Under the pieces are notes generated by a model. The model searched no databases and was not told where the DNA came from. It worked only from the letters and a program-made list of their open reading frames with translations. A stretch of DNA of 64,000 bases from Crotalaria pallida (taxonomy: Eukaryota; Streptophyta; Magnoliopsida; Fabales; Fabaceae), in assembly GCA_037953625.1 (NCBI GenBank), contig CM075654.1, positions 48,305,001 to 48,369,000 on the forward strand, given 5' to 3'. Below are positions 22,890 to 34,252 of this stretch, piece by piece (position 1 is the first letter of the stretch; each line of letters opens with the position of its first letter). Both the position numbers and the translations under genes were made by a program.

Positions 22890-25509
22890 TGTAACACCCT
22901 CACTTTTAATTAGTTAAAATTAGGTTTTATTAAAATTCGTACTTGAAAATTTCGACGAGAATCCGGCAAAATTTCCTCTGTTTATCGGACCTCACAAAAA
23001 TTTGCATCTTTTAAACCTGTCAGTCCAGAATATTACAAAACCTAAAATTATATTTAACTTCGGCTACCTCACACTAATTCCCTTTTCAAAAATAATATAA
23101 GTTTCTAGGTTTCTAAAAAAAATAAACCATAATAATTACACCTAATTAATTTAGGTTCTCTCGTGACTAAATTACACTCCACGGTGTGGAGTGTACCCCT
23201 ATTCGGCCATGACTTGTGTAAGCTCCACTTCTGTACCTGTAAAAATATAGCAAGAAAGGTAGCATTACACAGAACTTAGGAAATAATTTCTAAGAAGTCA
23301 TAATAATAAACTAAGCCTAACATTTATATTTACATCGTAATAATCATAATCATTTTCAAGTATTTCACAACACAAACATGCATCATTCACAATCACAAAA
23401 TGTGGCATTTCCTTCAAAATTATTTTCTTAACTTTCTTTTTCAGCTTTCTTAGTTTTTCTCATCTTTCCTCTTTCCTTTCTTCTTTTCTTTCCTTTCTTG
23501 TCTTTTCTTATAAAGTACCATTAGGTATTTTTGTATGCACCTGTTAGGATGGTGTCTTCACCCAATAGGATTTCTTACCTTCACCCAGGATTTTCTTATC
23601 GCATAGACAATTAGCTCGTTAGGGCCTTTTCTTTGTTCTTTTCTTTCGTGCTTCCTTACATGTTTCATTATTTATTTTATTGATTTACCAGGAAGCTATT
23701 GATGTCGCGCGAGTTCCGAACACCTAACGAGACTTTGGATCTATGGGATTTACTTACCTGAGTGAGGACTTCACCTATTGGGAATTCGAGTCTATTCCTT
23801 AAAATAGACTCTGTCCTAACAGGGCACCTAATGAGTACGGATACTCGACACGCGATCAATAGTTGCTGCCTTTTGTTTAATTCATTTATTCCAATGACAA
23901 TCCAGTCCAGTTTAATTCAAACATATTTGATTCACAATAACATGCAGCAGTCAAATTTTTACTCCATAATTAAATACCAGCCGTATATCATCCAATAATT
24001 AATAAAAATAATCAAAACAATTAATCAATTCATAACCAACCAAATAATCAATAAAAATAATCAATAAAAATAATCAATTCATCAAAACTTAAGCGTGTTC
24101 ATTTCTTTAATTTAATAACAAACTTATTACCAACATTAACTACCCTATTGTTCATTATTCTAATTAATCTTTTCTACTCCTAGACACCACTATAAACAAC
24201 CTAGAAATCATGCCCTAAATTAAGGTAATACAACCTTCTTACCTGGGATCCTAGCAATAGAAACAATATGTCGTTCGCGTCCGCGCCTTACTCGAGGGTC
24301 AGGGACAACATTAACGTGTTGGATCTAAACAGGGACACACGTTAAAAATAATTATAACATTAAATATATATATATATATATATATCTAAATATCATAAAC
24401 TAAATTCATTTTTGTCAAAATAATAACTATGTATCATTATACGATAAAAATATATCCCTTTTCTCCAAAACATCTTTTTATTTGAAAATATAGGGATAAT
24501 AAAAATATTGATGGATCGTCGAATAAATTACATGAATGGATAGAAGGAGTTGAGAAAGTTATTTACCTAAGACGGATTTGAGATTGAACGGTTGGATTTT
24601 GAATAATAGAAGATTAAAAAACTGAATTTTCTCCCTTTCTCTGGCTGCAACTCTTATGTTCTACGCTTTCTCTTTCTCTTTCTCTCTAATACTCCTTCTG
24701 CCTTTCTGTTTCTTTCCTTCTTCTTTTTTTTTTTTTATATATATATATGCTTTAGTTTTACGGTGAGATTTGTTGGGCTTCTTTTCTTCTTTTTTTTCTT
24801 TTTTTTCTTTTTTTGGTTGGGTTACGGTGGGGGTAATGGGTAGCTTATTAGGAATAGTATATTTTATGTTTTGTTCTCATTTGTGAGTTAATGTATGTAG
24901 GTATTTTGCATTATAACTAAAAATTTGATGATCCTAAAAATAAAATACATCTAAGTAGAACAATGTTGTATTTTTAGTTACTCAAAACGGATTGAAAAAT
25001 AATAAAGTTACCGATCCCTCCGAATTGCTATTGCGTAAGAAAAATTTTCGAAATTCAAAAGTAAATATATTTTCTCAATCATGATATTAAACTTGATAAA
25101 ATATGATATTTATAATTTTGAAATAAAAGATCATTGTATATAACTTATACCGGTAATATATTAAACCAGTCCAGAAGCTAAAAATAAAACAGTCTCCGAA
25201 CACTATGAAAATTTACAGGAACGCTCAAAATATTAAGTTAAACATATTTTTCTAAAAAAACTATTTATAAAAATGCCTCTAAGGCTTGCCACTTGAGCTC
25301 CCTGTCAAAATGTTAATTAAACTAAATAAAAGTACTACTTTATTTTTGGAAAACGTATGATAACAAATTTATACTTATTTTGACTAGTAAAAGAAATTTC
25401 AATTAAAATGATGAAATCAAAATTTAATTACAACACTCAAATCTTGAAAACACCATATTAAATCATTTAATTATTTTGCTACAGGTATTAGAAATAACGG
25501 GATGTTACA
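22890..25509 (-). repeat. 5' LTR of nested gypsy element
   Basis: 2620 bases, pair of 17350-19968. The high similarity of the two LTRs points to a fairly recent insertion, later than the decay of the copia element around it. Confidence 0.92.
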
Positions 25510-25514
25510 AGAAC

Positions 25515-27650
25515 CTTCACTTTATTCCCACAAACACGTACTTTACATGTGGGTTGATGGTATGGATTAAACAAAATTCATTATGCTAGAAACATATTTC
25601 CATTAATCCAGGATCAATCCACCAAATTTTACGTGGATCTTTGATTAAGTTTGACACAAACATACATAAGCTTTAAACTTATCTTTTATAAAATAAAATT
25701 TTTCATTTTGTGCACTTCTTCTGAATTCAACATTTTTGCACAAAATGACATTTATGATAATGAGGTTTTTTCATATGAGTTTTCACATATGCCTCATTTA
25801 TTCTAAGTGATCCTTTGCCTTTATCATGTTTCTTCACACGTTTATTTCCAGCTCATTAATGTCCTTAAAAGTTGGATAAAGAGATTTCTTATATTCTTAA
25901 GTATTGTTTCCTCTTAAACTAAGATATTGTGCAATTTACTGCACAACCCATTATCTTTCATGGCGTTATAGCTCATTCAAAAACAAGTAACACTCAATCG
26001 GTAATGAGCAAGCATAAACTATACTAAGAAGTTCTCATCCACAACTATTCCTAAGGACTTAAACTTAAATCTTGCTGCAATAATTTTCCTTTTAATTATA
26101 CATTCATAAATAGTACACAAATCACTAAGCTTTATGGGGTTATGATACTCATTAATGTCCCAGAAAGAGACTCACAAAAATATTGGGTACTCTCACAAAA
26201 TTCACTTAATTTTTTTTAAATTACTTTCAATTTTGGAGAGAATTATCTTAATGTTATCTTCAATATTTATCCTCATGAACATTGTGAAATCTTTCTCAAA
26301 TCTTATAATAAACATTATCTTTATGGTTGCTAACACCATTAATAGCAACAATATTTTTTTTTAGCTGATGAGAAAGACTCGCAAACTCTAGTCAGAAAGT
26401 TTAGAAAATAACACTGACACATACAAGTCATGAGAATGCAGAAAATTAAGAACATGTACTACATAACATAAATGTTTTGAGACATAAGGTACATGTTACT
26501 TAAACAATTAATGTGCACTAACATTCTCCTTTGGGTTACACATTAGTACACGACATTCAAACATAATGATGCTAATAAAATTAATAATCAATAATTGGCA
26601 ATGACATATGCACCAATTAGTATTATCTATTGTCTTTGGATATATAAATAAACCAATAGTACAAACATATTGTCTACAGTCATGTCCATTAATTATAAGA
26701 ACAATAATCAAACCTTTGAGCGATCCATAAATGCCTTATAATAATGAACTACAATATACCCATAAAACATCAAACCATTATGTCATTCATATAGCATCAA
26801 ATCTATGAGTAATTGAAAAATCATCATATGATTTGAAATTAATTTACTTACTTATTTGACCACTTTGGTGATTAACAAAATCAACATACAATTAACTTCA
26901 AATCAAATTCATTATTATAATAAAAATTATACAATCGGAATTAATATCTTTATAATTTGACAACTTTAATGATGATCAAATCATCATACATTAATATCAA
27001 ATCAAGCAATTGCCAATTCAAAAAAAAAATTTGCTAATAAAAAAAACTTCATATTAATCCCAAATATATATATATATATATGTATATATAAACATAAATT
27101 GTCCATGACATACTGGACTTGTTATATATATTCATTATTATGCAAAAAGAATATATAATTATTCGTTATTCACTGTAATGTGCTTTTATACAGTAAAACG
27201 AATCATAAATAGTAATAGAAGCAACACCTAATGCTTTTCACATATATCAATATTAATAGTTTTATCCCAATTAGAAAAAACTTGATGAACTTTGAAAATA
27301 TATAATTGAAAAACTGGGTATACGTTATACCCAATTGGAAAACAACTTTGATGGGTAAAACAAATTAATAAACAATCAATTTTCAAATAATCCTAATATT
27401 TCATTTAACAATAATGCGGAAGCGTAAAGATCCTAAATTCATAATTAGGATTCAGCAAAATTAATCCCTAAACACCATAATTGGGATTCAATTCATACCA
27501 AAACAAAACATAGTCCTAAATTTCATAATTAGGATTCAAAGAAATTAAATTTCATAATTTGGATTTATGCAAAAATTCATTCCCTAAACATCATAATTAG
27601 GATTCAATCCAAATCCTAAATCTTAATTGGAAAGTCGTTAATTTCTTAAC
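25515..27650 (-). other. Decayed 5' part of copia element
   Basis: This is where gag and protease should lie on the minus strand. I see only short, stop-filled frames and AT-rich DNA. Words 'cataattaggattca' recur several times near 27440-27620, a small degenerate tandem repeat just inside the PBS. Confidence 0.5.
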
Positions 27651-27665
27651 GTGGCTCTGATACCA
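27651..27665 (-). other. Primer-binding site of copia element
   Basis: On the minus strand TGGTATCAGAGCCAC, an exact match to the complement of the initiator methionine tRNA 3' end over TGGTATCAGAGC, two bases from the 5' LTR. Confidence 0.9.
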
Positions 27666-27667
27666 CA

Positions 27668-28123
27668 TATAAGTTGTAGTTTAATTTATTCGTTACAACT
27701 ACAATAATAAGGATCTTGAAATTACATGACTTTCACACATTATAGAGACAGAAGGAATACGATTACTAAACTCTATCCATTGCTAGAGTTGTTAGAGTTA
27801 GAAGGAAGAAAGTTCTCCAAATGGACCAAAAGCCACGAAACCCGATTTCTATTCCTTTGCCTCCTCTACTATTCTTTTCTATGCTATTTATTTTGTTTAG
27901 CCGTTCTGTAATGAGGAGAGAAAAGAATACCCTATGGCCAGGAACATGACTTGTTTCTTATAAAAAGTAGGCTTCCATCAAGCTAACGGACCTTCAGAAA
28001 CAATCCCCTTCTTATCTAAATATGATTTAGCCCATTAATATTTAATCATTTATTTACTAAACACACATCAATACATGTCACATGCACATCACATGAGACA
28101 TACTAAGATATTAAAATCTTACG
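27668..28123 (-). repeat. 5' LTR of copia element
   Basis: 456 bases. The outermost dinucleotide on the minus strand is CG where the inner LTR has TG, so one terminal base has mutated. Confidence 0.88.
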
Positions 28124-28238
28124 CAGTTACCTTTAAGTACTTCTAGAGTTCAAGGACTAGCTTCTGAGGATCGGCAAATCATAAGCACATGAAATAAATC
28201 ATTGATAAATCAAAAGTTTTTGTATCAATATTTTCATT

Positions 28239-30000
28239 GAGAAATTATGAGAAACATTTTTATGAAAAAGTTACGAAGTGATATTTTGCGAAAGTTTATG
28301 AAATGAGATTTTGAAAAAAGGAGTTGAAAGGGAGATTGTTAAAGGAAATTGTGGAATGAGATGCAAGTGGTTGATGTGATCCCAGCTCTGTGCTCTGATG
28401 AGAAATATTGTGTAAAGATAGCGGTCGGGACTCATTGAAGGGATGCACGAAGGATGGGCCGACCATTAGGATTGATTTTAAAAAGATAAAAGACTTTTAA
28501 AAAGACATTAACATACATGATGAGGTATGAGTGTCGAATCGAAGTAGTGGAGAGGAAGGAACGATAAGTATCTGCGGATACTTAGGACGAGATTGCATTA
28601 GGGGAGGACGATGACGATGAAACGTCAAGAAGTCTAGAGTATGTTTTCTAGGCAGAACGAACTCCACATGTGGCGCACTAACGTGGTGGGGACTGGGTCT
28701 AATGCCGTGGCAAGTTCTGCGAGCTCACTAGAAATATACTGTCGCCCCCTAGATTGCAAATCGAGAACAGTGAGAGGGACTGGAACGGGGCATTGTGTTT
28801 GCCACTGCGAGACAATGAGCCTTGATTATTGATATTGATTTGAGGACGAGATCCTCCTGGTCTGGGACCATTTGTGTTGTGACAGCTGTCGTGCCCGCAT
28901 GGTAAAGGTCCTGTACTCCTGTTTGCTTCCGACTAGGTTGGGTAGATGACCGAGGAGATGTAGACGTGTATGCTAACTTTGAAAGTGACCCTCCTCAATG
29001 ATGATTTAAATTCCCCGCATCATTGATGGATATGAATTCATAAAACTTAATTAAGAAAAGATAACTTATAAGGAAATAATTCTTAAGTGAGGGCATGGAA
29101 AAGAGGATGAGATAGAATCATAGTTCGCAGCGGAAGCGATTGACGGAAGTTCTGTGGATATGTAAAGTTTTGAGAAAAGAAAAGTAATGGAGTAAAGTAG
29201 AGGTTTGAATATGATTGCTTGTATGTTTTGTTGCTTATATGTTTTGTTATTTCTTAATATCTTACCTATTGTAATCCCACATCGTTGGCATAACATGCTT
29301 GGGAATACTTACTCTCTCTAGTCCTTCTGTTCTGTCTGCTTGTTGTTATGGTGTCTATTCCCTTAGTCGATGGATCCTGTCAAGATCATGTTCGACATTC
29401 GAGAGGAAGAAAGATGGAAAGTGGATTATCGAGATTGGAAGTGGCGTGAAGACACCGAGGTCGGTGGGTCGGCGAACGATCATGGTGGATACCCGATGCT
29501 TTGGTCTGCACACAGTGACCGTGAGGCTGAGGAGTTAGGAGAAAGGGGACGACGACATAGATATTCAGAGGCGGACGTGATTGAGACCAACCCTAGCGAG
29601 GCATTTTTTGTGGACCATCGTATTCGGTTCAATGGGCCTGGTGGTAGTCCTTTTATTTTCTTGGAAGTATCTTGTTTTCCATTTACTTAGCATCATTGTA
29701 ATATCATGATGTAACCCCAAACTTTTGTGGAAGAAATTTATTTTAATGGGCTATGATAATTGAGTTGAGAAGAATCAAGTTGCAAAGTGTAGTGCCTTGT
29801 GACACTTCGGTTTGGAACTTGAACTTCAGTATGAGGTATGAGAACACTCTTTTAGTTACGAAAGGGTTTTGACAACTTAGTGGTTCTCATACTCATGCTA
29901 CTCAACCACGTTACATGTTTAAAAAAAAATGGCCCAAATTTCCACTACCTTTTGGAACTAAAACAGTATATTTTTCAAGTGGCCAAATCGGGGGGTTACA
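28239..30000 (+). repeat. Partial 5' LTR of gypsy element
   Basis: Aligns with 39163-40927 with a few percent differences by eye. About 3.8 kb of its 5' side is missing and the break is joined directly to duplicated-segment sequence (ttttcattga|gaaattatg). Confidence 0.85.
29370..29690 (+). other. 106-codon open frame inside gypsy LTR
   Basis: Starts MDPVKIMFDIR and contains charged stretches (RHRYSEADVIE). It is also open in the 3' LTR at 40294-40614 with three amino-acid differences (for example REEER/RDEER). I recognise no domain. Because the two LTRs are similar along their whole length, shared openness is weak evidence for coding. It may be chance or an LTR-encoded short protein. Confidence 0.25.
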
Positions 30001-30004
30001 GAAG

Positions 30005-30016
30005 TGGTATCAGAGC
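30005..30016 (+). other. Primer-binding site of gypsy element
   Basis: TGGTATCAGAGC four bases after the 5' LTR end: exact complement to initiator methionine tRNA. Confidence 0.9.
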
Positions 30017-31607
30017 AATGGTTGAACTAAGTAACGAAATACAGGGGAAACATACTTCTTTGTGAGTCTTGTGTGCTAGATTAGAATGATTAGAAATAGG
30101 AATGCTGAGAGTGTGTGCATGTTGTTTGGAATGCGTCAGAGTTCGTTGCAGAATTCGAGGATTCAAATCCTAGCAAAACCTAATATTATTTGAGCTTCTC
30201 ATTTCTTTGCTGGAAACCTTGCTTGTTGTGGGCCCTTTTGTTCAAAATAACCTTTGTACTCTTGACTTGATTTGAACCTTGAGCCTACCTCATGTTGCTT
30301 GCTACTCAGATTGATCTCTAAAGTAGCCTTGAACCTTCCTAATTTGATTGAACCCAAAATTTGTGAGCTCAGTCCATAAGCCTTCCCTATTGTCAAGCTG
30401 TTTGATTCTCAAATTTTTGGTGATGACTTATTCCAGTCAAGTGGTTATCCCTGAACTAAGACTGGATTGTGAGGTGTTGATTGGTTAGATTGCAATATTT
30501 GAGGAAATAAGGATTAGAAGGTATGAGTAAGGGAGATGTGTTGGTCATAAGGTAGAGTAGGGATGTCTTTATGTTTTGGGTTAAGATGGAGGACCATGTG
30601 AGTCAGTTAGAATTAAGTGTGGATGAGGGTGATTTGTCTGGAATTTTGGTCTAGGTAGTGTCGGGGCAGTAAGAAATCCAAGGGAGTCAGGAGAGTTAAT
30701 GACCGCAGAGTTAGAATTAGAAGGAGTAAATGATGTAGTCTAGTGCTAATTGATATTAATGGTGTGGAATTGGGTAGATGAAGTGAAGGCATATATGGTT
30801 AGAACCCTTAAGTGATGATCAATGTTAGGACAGATGATGGAAGTGTGACGGTGAGTTGTAGATTAGAAGAAGCCCTGTTAGGAATGAAGACCTTTAATTA
30901 GATAAGGTAATCATAGGATTTGAAGAACTTCAATGGATTTAGACCTTAAGGTGAAACATGAAGGATGGAAAAAGAGTTAGGATGCTTAAGTTAGTACGAT
31001 CAGTAGGTGATAGGAGGAGTGAAGTAAAGCATATGTTAGCGATCGCTTGAAGAAAAGAAGGATTAGTGATGAATAAGACGAAGTTATAAGGGTAAATGTT
31101 TAGTGGAATCTAAGGTAATGGTAAGGATTGAGAGTTTTATGGGACTGGAGTCTGTGTATGTGATTGAGGTTTATAGTGATAAAAGTTATTAAAGTTGGGG
31201 AGTAGATGGAGATTTGAGGTTTTGAGGTGACCTGATTAGGCTGAAAGGTTATTAGAAAAAGGTAAGTCGGAAGAGGAGCCTTACAAATAGTGTCTTTGCT
31301 TAGATTGGCATAAGCATGACGTTCCTTTTTCTGTTGCTATTTGCTTCAGCAACTTTGAACACCCTTAAAATTTTGACCCGTTTAGAAAAGCCTTGTCGTT
31401 ATATACCATTGTATTTGACAATGGATTGACCCAAGAGACTGCTTCTGCTAAAGAATCGTTCCGGAATTTTTATTTTCATGAGGGCAGCGAATAAATGGTA
31501 CGTCGCCACAATCAGTTCATATGAGAATGAGGAAGAAGATTGCTACCAGGAGCTACGCACTCTTGAACGAGACGGTTTCGCGCATCATTTCTCGAGGACG
31601 AGAAATC
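30017..31607 (+). other. Gypsy interior, no recognisable gene
   Basis: Only 1.6 kb, rich in A/G-heavy words and stop codons. No gag zinc knuckle, RT or integrase motif seen. The element is an internally deleted or non-autonomous form. Confidence 0.6.
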
Positions 31608-31623
31608 CTCAAGTTGGGGAGAA
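31608..31623 (+). other. Polypurine tract of gypsy element
   Basis: AAGTTGGGGAGAA immediately before the 3' LTR start TGTAACATCCCG, preceded by the conserved CGAGGACGAGAAATCC-like word. Confidence 0.85.
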
Positions 31624-34252
31624 TGTAACATCCCGTATCTTCTGGACTCAAATAAGTCAATGAGGTTTTATTTAAAAAGAATTTTTGAGGATTTAAAAAG
31701 GATTTTTCAGAAATTAAGAGAGATTTTTCAGTTAAAGTGTTTTAGCAAATGATTTTTATTTGAAGTTGATTTCATGAAATCCAAGTTATAATTTTGTTAT
31801 TTGAGATTTCCTAAAGAAACGAATTTTATTTTTATTTGATTTGAGGTTTTTTCTTGGAAAGTTTTTGATTTGTGTGAAAATCAGATTTTATTTCAAAGAT
31901 AAGTTTATTTTGAAATTAAATTGATAAAGTGAATTGATTTTCTTTAAAGTTGTATCTTTGGAATTTTTGAAATGTGAATGTGTGTGTTTTGTGCAAGGAA
32001 TTATATATGCAATTTAATTAGTAAATTTAAAGGGATGAATGCATGATTGGTGGGAATGCAAATATATGTAGGATGTATGTGTGAATGTGAATGTAATTAT
32101 GTATGAGTGATGTATGTGTGCCGTGTGAAATATAATGCCCTAAAATATGGTATGTATATGTGTTCCATGTATGCATGGTTCCATAATGAAATGTTAAGTG
32201 TTGATATGGTAAAATGAAAAAGAAAATTAGAAGTGTATGTGTGTGTGTGTGCATGTTGTTCGGCCAAGTATAGTTCAAGAGGGCCAAGGGAAGCTTATTT
32301 GCTTAAGAAAGTAGAAACTAAGTGGCAAACAAATAGGAGACATAGAGTGGTGAGTAATGAAGCCTAGGGTGATGACTCATGGTGCCTAAGGATGACTTTT
32401 CTTCCCACCTTGTCTCTCCCGAAAAAGACCCCCCATGCAACATTAGGAGTAGACCAAATTGCCCTTAAGCCCATGCCTTAGACCGAGGGCAAGAGAGGAA
32501 AATCCCACCCCTTGTTTTGCTTTCATAAACCGTGTGTGTGGGTGTGTTAGCCTTGGTTAATTTCTTCATTCTTCATTTCCCATCACCCACACAAACACTC
32601 TAGTCCAAGAGCAACACAAAAGCTCTTGAGACCCTTAAGAAAAGAGAGAGTGGCCGAGAGGAGAAGAAGAGAAAAGAAGAGTGAAAACCCAAATCCCAAC
32701 CCAAATACCTTTGATTCCTTCATCCAAACACCTTCTTCTTTAAAGATCATGAAGAAAACCAACCTATCTACCCTAAGAAGGAGAGGCCGAGGCAACCATA
32801 GGAGAAGGAGAGGAGATTAAAGCTTGAAGATTAGGATTTTTATTTAAGGTAGTTGTTTAGAAAGTTTTAATGTAACAATCTTAGCTTTGTAAAGAACTTT
32901 GTGGTGGACTTTTTTTGAACTTTGATTTTGTGATGCATGTGTTATTTTTCTTAAGATCTTGAAGTTTAAATGCTTTGCATGTAATCTCTATGGCTTGATC
33001 TTGAATATTTATGCTTGGAAGCTTTGATCATTAACTTGTGAACTTCCTTCTTCACGGTTTTATTTGAAGTTTGTGTTTTTACCTTGATCTTTTCTTGCAT
33101 GTCTTGATTTATGGTAGATCTTTGCAAAGGCATGAAGTTTGAGCTTTGCATGTTTGCTCTAAGTGTAAAGTCTTAATTTCCTTTGACGCATGTTATGATT
33201 TTTGAAAGAAAATTTTTGATAATAAGCTTTAAAAATGATTTTTGGTACAAAAAGGATTTTAAACAAGATCTTGTATGCGTGATGATGATTTCTTGATGTT
33301 TGAAAAGAAAATGATGCCTTAAAAAGTTTTACATGATGTGATCCATGAGTTTTAATCTTTGCATGTGAAGATTAAACCTAAGATTTTACCCTTGTGCATC
33401 TTTATCATTCGGCCAAACCTAGGAAAAATAGGGAATCATGTTTGATCCTTATTCTAGTTGCATGCATGTTGAAATACATGTGATCAAAAGATTTTTGATA
33501 TAACCTTTTGATTTTATTGTGATAAATTTATAAAAATTAAAGTTTGATGAATTTTTGAACGGAGCTCACGGTTTTGCTTTTATAAATATCAAAGTTTGTT
33601 TGTTTTGTTTTGCATGTGTGTTTTATTGATGGATCTATGGATTTTAAGAATATGAAAACCTAAATTCTTGATTAAAAACCTAAAAGTGATTTTCATGGTC
33701 CTATTCGGTTTTGAAACAAGTTTTATTCAAGATTATTTTTATTTTCTTTATGTGTTATGTTTTGAGCTTAGCTTTGACTAAATGAAGTGAATTTGGTATG
33801 TAATTGTATTGTTAAGAATTTGAACCATTTTCCATGCTACATTCGGTTTGAGCAAGAAATAAAAGAAATGAATTGATTTTCATGCTAGTTAATTGATTTG
33901 AAAAATGTTTGCATGAATTTAAATGAAGATATTCCTTTTCTTTTAATAATTATATTCGGTTGAGATGTTTAAAGTAGGATAATGTGTTTAAATGATTATT
34001 TTCCATATGTGCATGTTTTGTTAGTAATCATTAGTGTTTGAAATATAAATCTTGCCTTATGTGTGATAGGATTCGGCCATGCATAAAAAGAAATAGGAGT
34101 TCATGCTTGATTCTTGTTTTGTATGCATGCATGATGAATGTGAAAGTGAGGTATGAATTATGAATGATTTAACATGTTCAATATGTGTGTTTGAAAATGA
34201 TTGGAATGTTTAATATTTGTAAAAGGTCTTTAGTTTAACTCCTTGTGTTATC

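Larger units (their letters stand above)
17350..25509 (-). mobile_element. Nested Ty3-gypsy LTR retrotransposon, non-coding interior
   Basis: A complete 8160-base element with two 2.6-kb LTRs (17350-19968, 22890-25509), each TGTAACACCC...GATGTTACA. It has a perfect 5-base target duplication AGAAC (17345-17349, 25510-25514). The minus orientation is set by the PBS next to the right LTR and the PPT next to the left LTR. The 2.9-kb interior holds no gag or pol domain that I can recognise, so it would depend on enzymes from a relative. The TGTAACA LTR ends and the gaggacgaaattcc...agtgggggagaat approach to the 3' LTR are typical of chromovirus (Tekay/Del-like) gypsy elements. That assignment is from family knowledge. 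Confidence 0.92.
14131..28123 (-). mobile_element. Ty1-copia retrotransposon (degenerate), split by a nested gypsy element
   Basis: On the minus strand the order is 5' LTR (28123-27668), PBS, decayed gag-pol, PPT, 3' LTR (14573-14131). The five-base flanks are tagtt (14126-14130) and cagtt (28124-28128), and the empty site in copy A reads ccagttacc. Removing the nested element and its duplication leaves about 5.8 kb, a normal copia length. Decayed pol is still readable on the minus strand: integrase/RT-junction words (KFIENGEISGS near 16440) and the RT active-site region near 15610-15660, where the usual YVDD reads YVDY. Integrase before RT is the copia order. Many stops and frameshifts are present, so it cannot encode its own enzymes. 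Confidence 0.88.
12720..28240. repeat. Duplicated segment, copy B left part (with insertions)
   Basis: Outside its insertions, this matches 2296-3240 of copy A: the RNase H relic (12722-13860), the stretch to 14130, and its continuation at 28124-28240 beyond the copia element. It stops at ttttcattg (28240), where the gypsy LTR begins. Confidence 0.8.

Noticed and set aside
28641..28832. 63-codon frame repeated at 39565-39756
   Set aside because: LTR copies again; short and Cys-containing but without a metal-binding spacing that I recognise.
29066..29296. 76-codon minus-strand frame repeated at 39990-40220
   Set aside because: It is repeated only because both lie in LTRs of one element; antisense, with no motif.
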